From positions 1 through 64,000 of the forward strand of contig JAEYAR010000038.1 of NCBI GenBank assembly GCA_023404715.1: a stretch of 64,000 bases of DNA, written 5' to 3'. Made by a program: the position numbers and the translations under genes. Below are positions 26,393 to 34,419 of this stretch, piece after piece (position 1 is the first letter of the stretch; each line of letters begins with the position of its first letter). The notes below the pieces were generated by a model. That model made no database searches, was not told the DNA's origin, and was given only the letters and a program-made list of their open reading frames with translations. The DNA is from Bacillota bacterium. GTDB lineage: Bacteria; Bacillota; Clostridia; Christensenellales; Aristaeellaceae.

Positions 26393-28783
26393 TCAGCCCA
26401 TGACGACGCGAACCTCGTGCGTCGTCCCTTTTTCAAACGCTGGAATGACCGACGCCGCCTTTCCGTCGACTTGGATGGAAGCGACGCCCTTCTCTACGTG
26501 CTCCGGGTTTTCCACCTTGATGCGGTAGGTCGCGCCGCGCCACCTGCGCACGGCGGTAAAACCGTCCCACGAGGCCGGAATGCACGGATCGACCGTGAGC
26601 CATTCCCACTCGGGCCGGATGCCCAGGATGTACTGCGTCGCGGCGAAGTAGGCCCAGCCCGCGCTGCCCGTCATCCACGGATGGCGTGCGCGCCCGTGCG
26701 CCGTATGGTCCTTGCCCATGATGAACTGGCAATAGGCATAGGGCTCGCTCTGGCGCACCTCGATCTTGTCGTTCTGGTTCTCCGGCAGCAGCGCGTCGTA
26801 GAACTTCATCGCCCGCGTACCGCGCCCGATCATCGCCTCGGCCACCCATGCCCAGGGGTTGGGGTGGCTGAAGATCGCGCCGTTTTCCTTGATGCCGCCG
26901 TACACGCGCGTCACGAAGCCGATGTCGTCGTCCGGCGTCGCGAAGGAGGGCGCGTTAAGCATCAGGCCGTAGGGCGTGTAGAGGTTCTCGTCCACCGCGT
27001 CCATGGCGCTCCTCGCCTGCGCGTCGTCCGCAGCTCCGCTGATGACCGCCCACGTGTTGCTCTCCATGTGCACGCGGCCTTCCGCGTCCTCCTGCGTGCC
27101 GATCCGCTTCCCGTTTTTCGTGATGCCGCGGATGAACCACTTGCCGTCCCACAGCTCGCGCCGGCAGACCTCGCGTACGCGCGCGCGCATCTCGGCGTAC
27201 TTCTTTTCGTCCTCTGTCCTTGATAGCGCCGCGCACAGGTCGCAAAACGCGTCCAGCGCCCACAGGTGCAGGAACGAGACCATCGCGCTCTCGCCGCCGC
27301 CCAGGTTCAGGCAATCGTTCCAGTCCGCGCGCAGCCCCTTGCATATGCCGGTCTTGCCCACCTGCTCCGCGGAAAAATCGAGGATTCTGCGCATGTGGTC
27401 GAGCACCGTGCCCTCGCCGCCATCCGCGTAGGATAATACTTCGTCGGCGAAGGACAATTCTCCTGTCTCTTTCATGTATTCGCAGATCGCCGGGACGAGC
27501 CATAGCGCGTCGTCGGCGCACACGTCCTTCAGGCCGTGTATGATCTGCGACTTATCGGGCGTGGGCACGACCGTCGGAGACTTGAAGGACTGTTGCTTGC
27601 CCTCCGGCTCAAACCAGGCGGGATCGAATAGATGCAGCCCGTAGCCCATGCTCGTGAGCCCCTTGAGCAGCTGGCCGATGCGCCATTTGCAGCCCTCCGG
27701 TTCGGCATGGGGGATACACATGGCGTCCTGCGCCGTGTCGCGGTAGCCCAGGCCGGTGCGTCCGCCGACCTCGATAAACGAGGCGAAGCGCGAGAAGAGC
27801 ACGTTGACCTCGCTCTGGTACAGGTTCCAGGTGTTGAGGCTCGTGTTCATGCCGCTATTGGGCGTCATCACCTGCAAAGCGGAAAGCTTCTCCTCCCAAT
27901 AGGCGTGCAGCCGCGCGCGGGCGTCGTCCACCGCCCGGGGGGTGTAGCGCTCGCGGGCCGCGCGCGCCGCGCGCTCGTCCCCCTGGCCGAGGAAGAACAG
28001 CAGCCTGCGGCGCTCTCCGGGCTTTAGCGTGACGCGCTTCATCAGCGCGCCGACGGGATTGCCGCCCAGCTCCGTCGAGCCGGAGAGCGCGCCGCTCTCT
28101 ATTCCCAGCGGGTCTTTTTCGGTGCGCCCGATGCCGCCCAGGAACGCCTCTCTTCGTCCTTCGTGCCCGTCCGGCGTCTCGCTGCACGTGAAGTACTGAT
28201 AGCTGTCCTCCTCGTAATGCAGCTCGATGAGCGCCGCGCCGTCCCGGTAATGCGACCCCGCCGCGTACAGGCTCATCTGAAAGTTTTGGTTGTCCATATC
28301 GATGTGGTGAAAGGAGAATTCCACGTATCCGCACGCCGAAAGCGTCCGCACCTCGTCGGAGCGGTTCTCGATCGTCACGTCGAAAATCTCTACATCGTCG
28401 TTCCGGGGGATGAAGAGCGTCTGCGACGCATAGATGCCCTTGTATTCGCATTCAAAGGTGGTATAGGAAAGGCCGTGCCTGCACCAATACGACGCCTGGT
28501 CCAGCGGCTTATAGGTGGGCTGCCAGCTGATGGACCAATAGTCTCCGTCCGCGTCGTCGCGCAGGTATACGTAGTGACCCGGGCTGTCCGCCGGCACGCC
28601 GTTGGGGCGAAAGCGCGTGACCCGATGATACTGCGGGGATTTGTACCAGCAATAGCCGCCGCCATGGTGGGCGATGCAGGCCGCCATGTCCTGCGTGCCC
28701 AGATAATTCGTCCAAGAAACCGGCGTATCCACGCGGTCGACGACGTATTCGCGCCGCGCATCGTCAAAATGTCCGTATCGCAT
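26393..28783 (-). CDS. chbP: GH94 disaccharide phosphorylase, closest to N,N'-diacetylchitobiose phosphorylase
   Basis: This 796-residue cytosolic enzyme uses phosphate to split a beta-1,4-linked disaccharide into a sugar 1-phosphate and a free sugar. Its length and the whole domain order match GH94. The N-terminal beta-sandwich includes RPNGVPADSPGHYVYLRDD and YWSISWQPTYKPLDQ. The (alpha/alpha)6 barrel has GGRTGLGYRDTAQD and KGLRADWNDCLNLGGGES, which holds the general-acid Asp. The motifs SPTVVPTPDKSQIIHGLKD and NGAIFSHPNPWAWVAE resemble chitobiose phosphorylase as I recall it. Cellobiose phosphorylase is the main alternative. AGAGAGGTG precedes ATG 28783 and lies inside a long leader hairpin (28785-28848). 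The mutase follows as the next gene. Confidence 0.88.
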   Translation of the reverse strand: MRYGHFDDARREYVVDRVDTPVSWTNYLGTQDMAACIAHHGGGYCWYKSPQYHRVTRFRPNGVPADSPGHYVYLRDDADGDYWSISWQPTYKPLDQASYWCRHGLSYTTFECEYKGIYASQTLFIPRNDDVEIFDVTIENRSDEVRTLSACGYVEFSFHHIDMDNQNFQMSLYAAGSHYRDGAALIELHYEEDSYQYFTCSETPDGHEGRREAFLGGIGRTEKDPLGIESGALSGSTELGGNPVGALMKRVTLKPGERRRLLFFLGQGDERAARAARERYTPRAVDDARARLHAYWEEKLSALQVMTPNSGMNTSLNTWNLYQSEVNVLFSRFASFIEVGGRTGLGYRDTAQDAMCIPHAEPEGCKWRIGQLLKGLTSMGYGLHLFDPAWFEPEGKQQSFKSPTVVPTPDKSQIIHGLKDVCADDALWLVPAICEYMKETGELSFADEVLSYADGGEGTVLDHMRRILDFSAEQVGKTGICKGLRADWNDCLNLGGGESAMVSFLHLWALDAFCDLCAALSRTEDEKKYAEMRARVREVCRRELWDGKWFIRGITKNGKRIGTQEDAEGRVHMESNTWAVISGAADDAQARSAMDAVDENLYTPYGLMLNAPSFATPDDDIGFVTRVYGGIKENGAIFSHPNPWAWVAEAMIGRGTRAMKFYDALLPENQNDKIEVRQSEPYAYCQFIMGKDHTAHGRARHPWMTGSAGWAYFAATQYILGIRPEWEWLTVDPCIPASWDGFTAVRRWRGATYRIKVENPEHVEKGVASIQVDGKAASVIPAFEKGTTHEVRVVMG

Positions 28784-28784
28784 G

Positions 28785-28848
28785 AGATGGCACCTCTCTT
28801 ATGATTTTCCCGACGGGGTTTGGGAATATCATAACAGAAGTGCCATCT
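28785..28848 (-). promoter_or_regulatory. Long leader hairpin that covers the GH94 ribosome site
   Basis: AGATGGCAC (28785-28793) pairs with GTGCCATCT (28840-28848). The pairing continues inward (TATGAT/ATCATA and TCCC/GGGA) with only two or three mismatches, giving a near-perfect stem of about 27 bp that closes on a 10-base loop. The right arm on the mRNA contains the ribosome site AGAGAGGTG and ends 2 bases before the start codon. There is no T tract. It is likely to limit translation until opened. The opening signal is unknown. Confidence 0.65.
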
Positions 28849-28849
28849 A

Positions 28850-28875
28850 AAAAGACATGCCTGCGCTGGTCTTTT
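28850..28875 (-). terminator. Probable terminator after the small alarmone synthetase gene
   Basis: On the minus strand AAAAGAC (28875-28869) pairs with GTCTTTT (28856-28850), and T residues continue after it (GTCTTTTTA). It lies 30 bases after the synthetase stop. Confidence 0.5.
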
Positions 28876-28904
28876 ATTGTCGCGTCTTGTGATTTCCGGT
28901 CTAA
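28876..28904 (-). promoter_or_regulatory. Possible promoter for the GH94-mutase operon
   Basis: On the minus strand TTAGAC (28904-28899), a 17-base spacer and GACAAT (28881-28876) lie just after the synthetase stop. Both boxes differ from consensus, so this is a weak call. It would start a leader that includes the long hairpin. Confidence 0.4.
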
Positions 28905-28905
28905 C

Positions 28906-29577
28906 TCACGAGAGGTCCGCTTCCTTTTGCAGGGCCGACAGCCGGGCGTCGACCTCCGCCATACGCCGGGAGAGCCGCTGCATCTCCTTCATGGCCTTGG
29001 GCGCGCAATCGCTTTCGCGCTTGTAGCACAGGTCGTGCTCCATGCTCGCCCAGACGTCCATCGCGAGCGTACGCACCTGCACCTCCACGGGCACGTAGCG
29101 CGTGCCCTCGATCAGGCAAACCGGCACGTTCAGCACGACGTGCAGGCTGCGGTATCCGTTGTCCTTGGGCATCCGGATGTAATCGCGTTCGCGCACCACG
29201 TATACGCCCTGTAGCTCGCGCACCATACGCGCCACGGCGTAGACGTCCTGCACGGTCGGGCAGACGATGCGCATGCCCGCGATGTCGTATAGATGTGCCT
29301 GCGCACTCTCGCAGCTGATGTCATATCCCTTTCTCGTCAGTTTTTCGCAAATACTCGAAAACGCTTTGATCCGCGTTTGTACATGATGGATGGGGCTTCT
29401 CCTGCTCATGAGCGCCATCTCACGCCGCAGGACCGATACACGCATGTTCATTTCCTCCAGGGCCGCGCCGTACAGGTGCTGCATGCGCCGGTACGCCGTC
29501 GGGCTGATTCGCTCGTCCTGCACGCCGGCAGGCACGAGCTGCATCCGCGTAGCCGCCCGAGTTAAATGTGCGTCCAT
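28906..29577 (-). CDS. Small alarmone synthetase, RelQ/RelP (YjbM) type, (p)ppGpp synthesis
   Basis: This 223-residue protein has only the RelA/SpoT synthetase domain, so it should transfer pyrophosphate from ATP to GDP or GTP without ribosome control and without a hydrolase domain. The motifs are intact: RIKAFSSICEKLTRKGY (ATP/substrate region), YDIAGMRIVCP, RDYIRMPKDNGYRSLHVVL (G loop) and EVQVRTLAMDVWASMEHDL (catalytic Glu). A C-terminal helix (MQRLSRRMAEVDARLSALQK) may support oligomer formation, as in RelQ. ATG 29577 has AGAGGTGA 5 bases upstream; the frame is open 33 codons further but without a ribosome site. It is divergent from rlmA. Confidence 0.9.
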   Translation of the reverse strand: MDAHLTRAATRMQLVPAGVQDERISPTAYRRMQHLYGAALEEMNMRVSVLRREMALMSRRSPIHHVQTRIKAFSSICEKLTRKGYDISCESAQAHLYDIAGMRIVCPTVQDVYAVARMVRELQGVYVVRERDYIRMPKDNGYRSLHVVLNVPVCLIEGTRYVPVEVQVRTLAMDVWASMEHDLCYKRESDCAPKAMKEMQRLSRRMAEVDARLSALQKEADLS

Positions 29578-29648
29578 TTCTTTCACCTCTGACTGGTTTA
29601 AATCGTATGCGTCTTGCGCCGCCTCTCCTGTAGTTTCTCTCTGGCGAT

Positions 29649-29676
29649 AGTATAGCCCATAAAAATGGCTGTCCAA
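29649..29676 (-). promoter_or_regulatory. Promoter for the small alarmone synthetase gene
   Basis: On the minus strand TTGGAC (29676-29671), a 16-base spacer and TATACT (29654-29649) lie 72 bases upstream of the start codon. Confidence 0.6.
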
Positions 29677-29796
29677 TGTGCGGATTGTAGCGCCGGTGTG
29701 AACGTTTTCCCTCGCATTGACCCCCTAATCCCCTTTCATTCGCGGCGCCAATCGGCCTCCATTTTTTTATGCAAAAGGGCCGGGAGATATGACTGC

Positions 29797-29825
29797 TTGA
29801 CAGAAACCAGCTTGTCCGCGATAAT
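29797..29825 (+). promoter_or_regulatory. Promoter for rlmA and the metallo-hydrolase gene
   Basis: TTGACA (29797-29802), a 17-base spacer and GATAAT (29820-29825) lie 33 bases before ATG 29859. The -35 box is a perfect consensus. Confidence 0.75.
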
Positions 29826-29858
29826 GAAGCTTGAGATTTTCTTTAGGAGGCCTATAGC

Positions 29859-30737
29859 ATGCAGGACGCACCGCTCGCTACAAAGCTCGACCGCGCGAGG
29901 GCGCTCATCTCGGCGCGCCAGGCGTTCTTCGCCTGCCCGATCTGCGGGGAGCCCATCCGCGCGGACCGGGAGGCGTCCGTGCGCTGCGCGCAAGGGCACT
30001 GCTTTGACGTCGCCAGAAAAGGCTACGTCAACTTTGCCCGGGCCGGCAAGCTGCCGCATTACGGACGCGCGCTTTTTGAAGCGCGCAGCGCAGTCTTTCA
30101 AGCCGGATACTATGCGCCCGTAGCCGGCGCCCTGCAGGCGATCCTCGGCGCGGAGGCCGAGCGCCTTGGCCGCCCGCTTCAGATCGTAGATGCAGGCTGC
30201 GGCGAGGGGTATTACAGCGCTTCGCTCGCATCAGGCGGGCACAGCGTCTTTGGCATCGATCTTAGCCGGGACGCCGTCGCGCTCGCGACGCTGCATGCGC
30301 AAGCCGTCTGCTGGTGCGTGGCCGACCTGGCGCGTCTCCCCTTCGCCGATCGCTCGTTGGATGCGGTGCTCAACGTGCTCACGCCCGCCAACTATGGGGA
30401 GTTTCGCCGCGTCCTGCGCCCAGGCGGGCTGTGCGTCAAGGTCGTGCCCGCGGGCGGGTATTTGAAGGAGATTCGGGCGGCTGTACAGCAGCCTCCCTAT
30501 GATAATAACGAGGTAGTCGCCTATTTTCATGCACATCTGGATGACGTGACCAATACGCCTCTTCGCTATGCGCGCACATTGGATGAAACGTCGCGCGATC
30601 TCTTTTTTCACATGACGCCGCTCACCGCTGGCCAAGAGGCGGATCCAGCAGCGCTGCGCGAAATTTGCCAAATCACCATCGATATGAATATCCTGACGGG
30701 CAGGTTCAGCGATCGTCAGCAGGAGGAAGGCATATGA
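29859..30737 (+). CDS. rlmA: 23S rRNA (guanine-N1)-methyltransferase RlmA family
   Basis: This 292-residue enzyme methylates N1 of a guanine in 23S rRNA helix 35 (position 745 or 748 depending on subtype) using S-adenosylmethionine. An N-terminal zinc finger has FACPICGEPI and VRCAQGHCFDVARKGYVNF. The SAM site is IVDAGCGEGYYSASLA, followed by FGIDLSRDAV. 'VLNVLTPANYGEFRRVLRPG' matches the family motif IV. TTTAGGAGG precedes ATG by 8 bases. The last codons overlap the next gene (ATGA), so both are translated from one message. In this family subtype II is linked to tylosin-type macrolide resistance. I cannot assign the subtype here. Confidence 0.9.
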   Translation: MQDAPLATKLDRARALISARQAFFACPICGEPIRADREASVRCAQGHCFDVARKGYVNFARAGKLPHYGRALFEARSAVFQAGYYAPVAGALQAILGAEAERLGRPLQIVDAGCGEGYYSASLASGGHSVFGIDLSRDAVALATLHAQAVCWCVADLARLPFADRSLDAVLNVLTPANYGEFRRVLRPGGLCVKVVPAGGYLKEIRAAVQQPPYDNNEVVAYFHAHLDDVTNTPLRYARTLDETSRDLFFHMTPLTAGQEADPAALREICQITIDMNILTGRFSDRQQEEGI

Positions 30738-31576
30738 AAATCACCGCACTGGTCGAAAACAGGGCCGGCGGCAAGCTCAAGCCCGTACACGGCCTATCCC
30801 TTTACGTTGAAACGGCGCGCCACAAGCTCCTTTTTGACTTAGGCCCCGACGCGACCTTGTTTAAAAACAGCCGCGCGCTCGGCATCGACCTGAGGAGCAT
30901 CGATACGGTGATTCTCTCGCATGGCCATAACGACCACGGCGGGGCGCTGCGCGCTTTTTTGCAGCTCAACAAGACCGCCAAAGTCTACGTGCAACGGAAA
31001 GCCTTTGAGCCTCATTATATCCGCGTGCTCTTTTATAGGCGCGATGCCGGTCTCGACCCGGCGCTCGCGTCGCACCCGCAGCTCGTACCGCTAGACGGCG
31101 ATTTTTGCATCGACGAAGAGCTTTCGCTCTTTACCGTTCAAGATACGTCTCTTTGTCCTTCCCCGGCCAACTATATGCTGTATGACGACGCCGGACGGGA
31201 TCACTTTGCCCACGAGCAGAACCTGCTGATCCGAGCAAACCGTAACGTCCTCATCACCGGCTGCGGACATACAGGCATCCTGAATATCCTTGCCGCCGCG
31301 CCCGCACGCCCGCAGGTTTGCATCGGGGGTTATCACCTGTACAACCCGATCGACCGGCGGACCGCCCCAAAGGCCCTGCTTGCGGAAATAGCCGGCAAGC
31401 TTTCCGATTATGAGGCGGATTTCTATACCTGCCATTGTACGGGATTGCGCGCCTACGCGTACTTATCCGCGCGCGTACCGCATATGCACTATCTGTCCTG
31501 CGGGGGCACCCTCCACGTTCAGGCGCACGAAAGCGCATCTGAAATGAAAGATAATTTAACAATATCGCACATTTAG
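30734..31576 (+). CDS. MBL-fold metallo-hydrolase (MTH1/dihydropterin-synthase-like subfamily)
   Basis: This 280-residue protein has a metallo-beta-lactamase fold with the metal motif SHGHNDHGGAL (HxHxDH), then GCGHTGILNIL and GGYHLYNP carrying further metal His residues. The N-terminus ITALVENRAGGKLKPVHGLS and FDLGPDATLFKNS match the subfamily often labelled 7,8-dihydropterin-6-yl-methyl-aminobenzene 5'-phosphate synthase-like. Its true substrate in bacteria is not known. ATG 30734 overlaps the rlmA stop, and GGAGGAAGG is the ribosome site. Confidence 0.85.
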   Translation: MKITALVENRAGGKLKPVHGLSLYVETARHKLLFDLGPDATLFKNSRALGIDLRSIDTVILSHGHNDHGGALRAFLQLNKTAKVYVQRKAFEPHYIRVLFYRRDAGLDPALASHPQLVPLDGDFCIDEELSLFTVQDTSLCPSPANYMLYDDAGRDHFAHEQNLLIRANRNVLITGCGHTGILNILAAAPARPQVCIGGYHLYNPIDRRTAPKALLAEIAGKLSDYEADFYTCHCTGLRAYAYLSARVPHMHYLSCGGTLHVQAHESASEMKDNLTISHI

Positions 31577-31642
31577 TGATTTATTCGTTTGACATCCCTC
31601 TATAATGAAACTTTTAACAAGATATCCATCATATTTGTCCGA

Positions 31643-31671
31643 TTGACACTCTGCCAGGGAAATGGTAAGAT
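31643..31671 (+). promoter_or_regulatory. Promoter for the nitroreductase-like gene
   Basis: TTGACA (31643-31648), a 17-base spacer and TAAGAT (31666-31671). The start codon is at 31751, so the leader is about 70 bases long. Confidence 0.75.
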
Positions 31672-31750
31672 AGAGCCAGAAGTTAGCCCCTATTAACTTC
31701 AGTGCAGGCCGCTTACCCCAACCGACCGACGCCTGGAAAGGAGTTGCCTT

Positions 31751-32605
31751 ATGGATTACGCTGAATTAGTACAAAGACGCAAATCTGTCCGGAATTACAA
31801 AGACAAGGCCATCCCGCCAGCTGAAATGGAGGCTATCCGCGCGTTTCTCCCCCAGTGTCACCGCTTGTGCCCCGATATCCGTTGGGAGGCCCGCTTTTTG
31901 GATGCCTGCGCCTGCGACGCATTGAGCGGGGTCGCGGGCTACAAAGGCTTTATGATCAGCGCGCCCGCCTACATCCTACTGCTTTGCGATGATGCGGATC
32001 ATTTTATCGAAAATGCAGGCTTTATCGGCGAGGATATCGTCCTGAAGATCACCGAACTGGGCCTAGCCTCCTGCTGGATCACGTTTGGCAACGGCGATGC
32101 TGTAAAGGCGGCGCTTCATATCGATACCGATCGGCAGGCCGCCGCCATCATCGCGTTCGGTTACGCCGAGTCCGCGCCCAAGAACGTCCGCCTCGACTTC
32201 AAGACGCTCTCAGACGTCGACGTCAAGCAAAGCGACGCCTACTCCGCCCCCAAGGTCGGCGTCGAGGACATGGTGCATATCGAGCGCTGGGGCAGGCGTT
32301 CCAATGCGTTTGAGCTCGCGGATAGCCCGCTCTGGCCCGCGCTGTATGCCGCCAGCCGCGCGCCCTCTTACCTGAACCGCCAGCCCGTACAGCTCATCGT
32401 CGACGGCGGGCAGGTCGTCCTCGTCGTTCGCCGCGCCGATGATGTGGCGTGCCTGGACGAGCGGCTCAACGCCGGCATCGTCATGCTGCATTTCGCCGTC
32501 ATGCGCCTGGATCGCCATCCTGATTTTCATTGGACCCTGGGTGCGCCAAACAAGGATTACGCGCTCCCCGAGGGATACGTAGCCCTCGCCGTGTGCACCG
32601 TCTGA
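31751..32605 (+). CDS. Nitroreductase-family protein with tandem halves (TM1586 type)
   Basis: This 284-residue protein begins like an FMN nitroreductase (YAELVQRRKSVRNYKDKAIP). The first half includes SAPAYILLLCDD and LGLASCWITFGNGD, the usual nitroreductase core. The second half (from about residue 190) restarts with SPLWPALYAASRAPSYLNRQ, the FMN-site 'a.r.APSa.N.qPw' element, so two half-domains sit in one chain as in the 'putative TM nitroreductase' family. It probably binds flavin and reduces an unknown substrate. AAAGGAG precedes ATG. It is a single-gene unit with its own promoter and terminator. Confidence 0.85.
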   Translation: MDYAELVQRRKSVRNYKDKAIPPAEMEAIRAFLPQCHRLCPDIRWEARFLDACACDALSGVAGYKGFMISAPAYILLLCDDADHFIENAGFIGEDIVLKITELGLASCWITFGNGDAVKAALHIDTDRQAAAIIAFGYAESAPKNVRLDFKTLSDVDVKQSDAYSAPKVGVEDMVHIERWGRRSNAFELADSPLWPALYAASRAPSYLNRQPVQLIVDGGQVVLVVRRADDVACLDERLNAGIVMLHFAVMRLDRHPDFHWTLGAPNKDYALPEGYVALAVCTV

Positions 32606-32613
32606 AAAAATAC

Positions 32614-32635
32614 GCCGTCTGCAATTGCAGACGGC
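32614..32635. terminator. Bidirectional terminator
   Basis: GCCGTCTGCAA and its perfect complement make a 22-base palindrome. T-rich sequence follows on the plus strand (TGTTTT) and six T residues follow on the minus strand. It serves the nitroreductase gene and the convergent importer operon ending at 32646. Confidence 0.8.
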
Positions 32636-32645
32636 ATGTTTTCGC

Positions 32646-33485
32646 TTAACACTTGATCGCGCCACTCGTAAGGCCCGCGATGATGTATTTTTGAAAGCAA
32701 GCGTAGATGACTATGATGGGGGCGATAGAGAGGACGAACGTCGCAAACGCTAAATTAAACTCAAATGCATACTGCGATTTAAAATTGTATTGAAAAAGCG
32801 GCAGTGTCCAAAACGAGTTTGAGCGGTTGAGTACGAGCAGCGGGAGTAAAAAATCATTCCAAATCCACAAAGAGTTAAGGATAATGACCGTTCCGGTCAT
32901 GGGCTTCATCATAGGGAAGATAATTCGGGTATAGGTCGTCATAATGCCGCTTCCGTCGATGCGCGCCGCTTCTTCGATCTCCGCCGGGATGACCGTTTGA
33001 AGATATCCGCGATATAAAAACACCCCTTGCGTAAGCGAATACGTAATATAAAGGACGATCAAACCGCCTTGGTGCATCAAATTCAGTGTGCTCATCTGCT
33101 GAGTCATAGGCAACATAAACACCTGAAATGGGATCAGAATGCCTGCTACCAACAGCGCATTGAACGCCTTATAGTAGAGCTGTTTCATATTCTTGTGAAT
33201 TACATAGGCGGTCATCGGCACGATGGCCAGAATGCCCGCGATTGAAAGGGCAAGGATCAGCACGGAATTTTGAAAGTAGAGCGCGAAATTGTTTTTAGAA
33301 ATTACGGTCTTAAAGTTTTCTAAATAGAGGGTGTTGGGAAAGGCGAAAAAGTCGTTCATGCTCTCAGCCGTCGGTTTAAAGGCCGTCAGGATGGCCAAAT
33401 AAAACGGCACACAGATGACCAGCAGCCCCGCCGTAAGCGCGAGATAGGCAAACGCTCTAGATAGGTTTCTTGCACGCCTAACCAT
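32646..33485 (-). CDS. Carbohydrate ABC transporter permease (MalG type), nucleoside-locus importer
   Basis: This 279-residue protein is the second permease. It has six membrane helices, starting YLALTAGLLVICVPFYLAIL, then the hallmark 'TAFKPTAESMNDFFAFP'. The EAA loop is EIEEAARIDGSGIMTTYTRI. It overlaps the upstream permease by 8 bases and ends at the bidirectional terminator. With the nucleoside hydrolase at the head of the operon, the imported substrate may be a nucleoside or ribose derivative, although the fold is that of oligosaccharide permeases. Confidence 0.92.
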   Translation of the reverse strand: MVRRARNLSRAFAYLALTAGLLVICVPFYLAILTAFKPTAESMNDFFAFPNTLYLENFKTVISKNNFALYFQNSVLILALSIAGILAIVPMTAYVIHKNMKQLYYKAFNALLVAGILIPFQVFMLPMTQQMSTLNLMHQGGLIVLYITYSLTQGVFLYRGYLQTVIPAEIEEAARIDGSGIMTTYTRIIFPMMKPMTGTVIILNSLWIWNDFLLPLLVLNRSNSFWTLPLFQYNFKSQYAFEFNLAFATFVLSIAPIIVIYACFQKYIIAGLTSGAIKC

Positions 33486-34353
33486 CCTGCTTCACCTCGA
33501 ATCTATTACTGACACGCAGCTGTACCACGGTAAAAATCAGAATGACGATGAATACCATGATCGAAAGCGCATTAGAGTAGCTGAATTTCAATTCGGAAAA
33601 GGCGTAATTATAGATCAGCATACCGATCGACTCCGTGGTCCGGGCCGGGCCGCCGCCAGTCAAAGCATATATATTATCAAAGGCCATCAATCCGCCCTTC
33701 AGCGTCATGATAGCGACGATGTTCAGCGTCGGCATTAAAAAAGGCACCTTGATGTGCAAAAACGTTTGCCAGCCATTGGCTCCATCCAACCAAGCGGATT
33801 CGATCAAATCCTGCGGCACGTTCTGCAAGGCCGACAAAAAGAGCAGGATATTGGTGGATAAGCCCTGCCACAGCGCGGTAAAGACGACCGCCCAGAACGC
33901 CAAGTGCACATTCCCCAAAACGCTCGAAGATAAGAGCTGAGAACCGATGCGCTTGCCGATTTGAGGCAGCGCGTTGGTAAAAAGCTGGTTCCAGATCAGC
34001 GCTACGGTCACCGTGCTGAGCACCGCGGGAAGGAAGTACATCGTCCTGTAAAAGCCGCGCCCACGAATTACGGTATTGAGTAGCAGGGCGATCACAAGGC
34101 CCAGCACCAGCACTCCGATGAGCATGACGAGCGTATATTCCACCGTAAAGGTCGCGGTGCGCGCTATTTTACGGTCTGAGAACAGCGCAAAGTAGTTTTG
34201 CAGGCCAATAAAATGCTTATTGCGGCTGATTCCGTTCCAATCAAATAGGCTGTAAGCCATGCCGCTCACCAGCGGGACGAGAAAAAAGACGCCATACAGG
34301 GTGACAGCCGGAAGGCTCATCAAAAAGTAGATGATTCCGTTGCGCTTTTGCAT
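33478..34353 (-). CDS. Carbohydrate ABC transporter permease (MalF type), nucleoside-locus importer
   Basis: This 291-residue protein is the first permease. It begins MQKRNGIIYFLMSLPAVTLY, then 'FDWNGISRNKHFIGLQNYFALF'. The EAA loop is DLIESAWLDGANGWQTFLHI. The ribosome site is poor: only AAGG 12 bases before ATG 34353. An upstream ATG (34377) has none. Translation may depend on the preceding gene or on the hairpin at 34382-34413. Confidence 0.9.
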   Translation of the reverse strand: MQKRNGIIYFLMSLPAVTLYGVFFLVPLVSGMAYSLFDWNGISRNKHFIGLQNYFALFSDRKIARTATFTVEYTLVMLIGVLVLGLVIALLLNTVIRGRGFYRTMYFLPAVLSTVTVALIWNQLFTNALPQIGKRIGSQLLSSSVLGNVHLAFWAVVFTALWQGLSTNILLFLSALQNVPQDLIESAWLDGANGWQTFLHIKVPFLMPTLNIVAIMTLKGGLMAFDNIYALTGGGPARTTESIGMLIYNYAFSELKFSYSNALSIMVFIVILIFTVVQLRVSNRFEVKQDG

Positions 34354-34381
34354 ACATTCACAGCCTTTCGCAGCCATTTAG

Positions 34382-34413
34382 GGCCGAACCGCCGCAATCG
34401 CGGCGGTTCGGCC
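34382..34413 (-). other. Intercistronic hairpin between binding-protein and permease genes
   Basis: GGCCGAACCGCCGC (34382-34395) and its exact complement (34400-34413) form a perfect 14-bp stem with a 4-base loop. It fills most of the gap after the binding-protein stop. There is no T tract. This is the strongest of the three such hairpins in the window. Confidence 0.75.
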
Positions 34414-34419
34414 ATTGAA

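Noticed and set aside
25325..27223. Long plus-strand open frame of 632 codons opposite the phosphohexomutase and GH94 genes
   Set aside because: It spans two real minus-strand genes and the gap between them, is low in complexity and has no ribosome site.
29859..30737. Macrolide resistance call for the RlmA homologue
   Set aside because: RlmA housekeeping and resistance-type enzymes cannot be told apart here by eye, so no resistance claim is made.
31589..31606. TTGACA followed by TATAAT upstream of the nitroreductase gene
   Set aside because: The spacer is only 6 bases. The properly spaced promoter is at 31643-31671.
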